A stretch of 35,272 nucleotides of DNA from a virus, in IMG/VR virus record IMGVR_UViG_3300009155_000130, positions 1-35,272 of that record; one strand, 5' to 3'. Positions 35,254 to 35,272 of the stretch are shown piece by piece. Position 1 is the first letter of the stretch. Every line of letters begins with the position of its first letter. The position numbers and the translations under genes are program-made. The notes under the pieces were generated by a model. It did not search any database, had not been told where the DNA came from, and saw only the letters and a list, made by a program, of their open reading frames with translations.

Positions 35254-35272
35254 GGGAGAGCCTGAATCTCCC
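35254..35272 (+). terminator. Possible terminator stem cut by window end
   Basis: GGGAGA (35254-35259), 7-nt loop, TCTCCC (35267-35272) directly after the last fibre gene. Any U-tract lies outside the window. Confidence 0.5.

Overview
The window reads as about 35 kb of a tailed bacteriophage (Caudoviricetes) that infects an actinobacterium. The right end carries tail-fibre genes, a holin-like gene and a class II ribonucleotide reductase. The actinobacterial host is inferred from three things: a GP88-family gene, many leaderless genes placed 6-8 nt after a -10 box, and twelve promoters that fit the RecA-NDp (PafBC) consensus known from actinobacteria. The AT-richness and gene set would suit a freshwater low-GC actinobacterium, but that is a guess. 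No terminase, capsid or portal gene is visible, so the genome continues beyond the window.

Layout. (1) 1-9466, mostly + strand: a secreted coiled-coil protein, two DUF2061 membrane proteins around an APS-kinase-like/nucleotidyltransferase fusion, a haem catalase, an HTH protein, a SpeD-like protein, a quinone-oxidoreductase-like protein, one sulfotransferase on the - strand, and many tiny membrane or zinc-ribbon proteins. (2) 9964-20878, all - strand: about 32 small genes in short, overlapping operons, with a DUF932 gene, a GP88 gene and tRNA-Asp. (3) 21.2-22.7 kb, + strand: small membrane proteins, tRNA-Glu and an HNH protein. (4) 22757-26570, - strand: a broken gene, then an operon with a transglycosylase-like gene, two small genes, a second sulfotransferase and a cytochrome P450. 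(5) 26655-35237, + strand: glycosyltransferase, ribonucleotide reductase, holin-like protein and six tail or fibre genes.

Regulation is the most striking part. The - strand block in region 2 uses a repeated cassette: TGTCRGTG-N8-TATAAT promoters, then a leader with (C)TAACGAAAGGA as an extended Shine-Dalgarno. In the 17.4-21.1 kb half, CRP/GlxR-like TGTGA-N6-TCACA sites and GACACGCC repeats lie between operons. One structured leader at 12373-12526 carries the exact complement of the common leader (14 nt), so it could be an antisense RNA acting on many of these mRNAs. Triple GACACGCC repeats next to a DnaA box at 19729-19770 form an origin-like cluster.

Metabolism. Catalase and a quinone oxidoreductase point to redox defence. 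Two PAPS-type sulfotransferases, an APS-kinase-like enzyme and a P450 that overlaps one sulfotransferase suggest a hydroxylation-plus-sulfation pathway of unknown substrate. Many short genes here lie below usual length cut-offs, and several start codons were moved on the evidence of promoters and ribosome binding sites.
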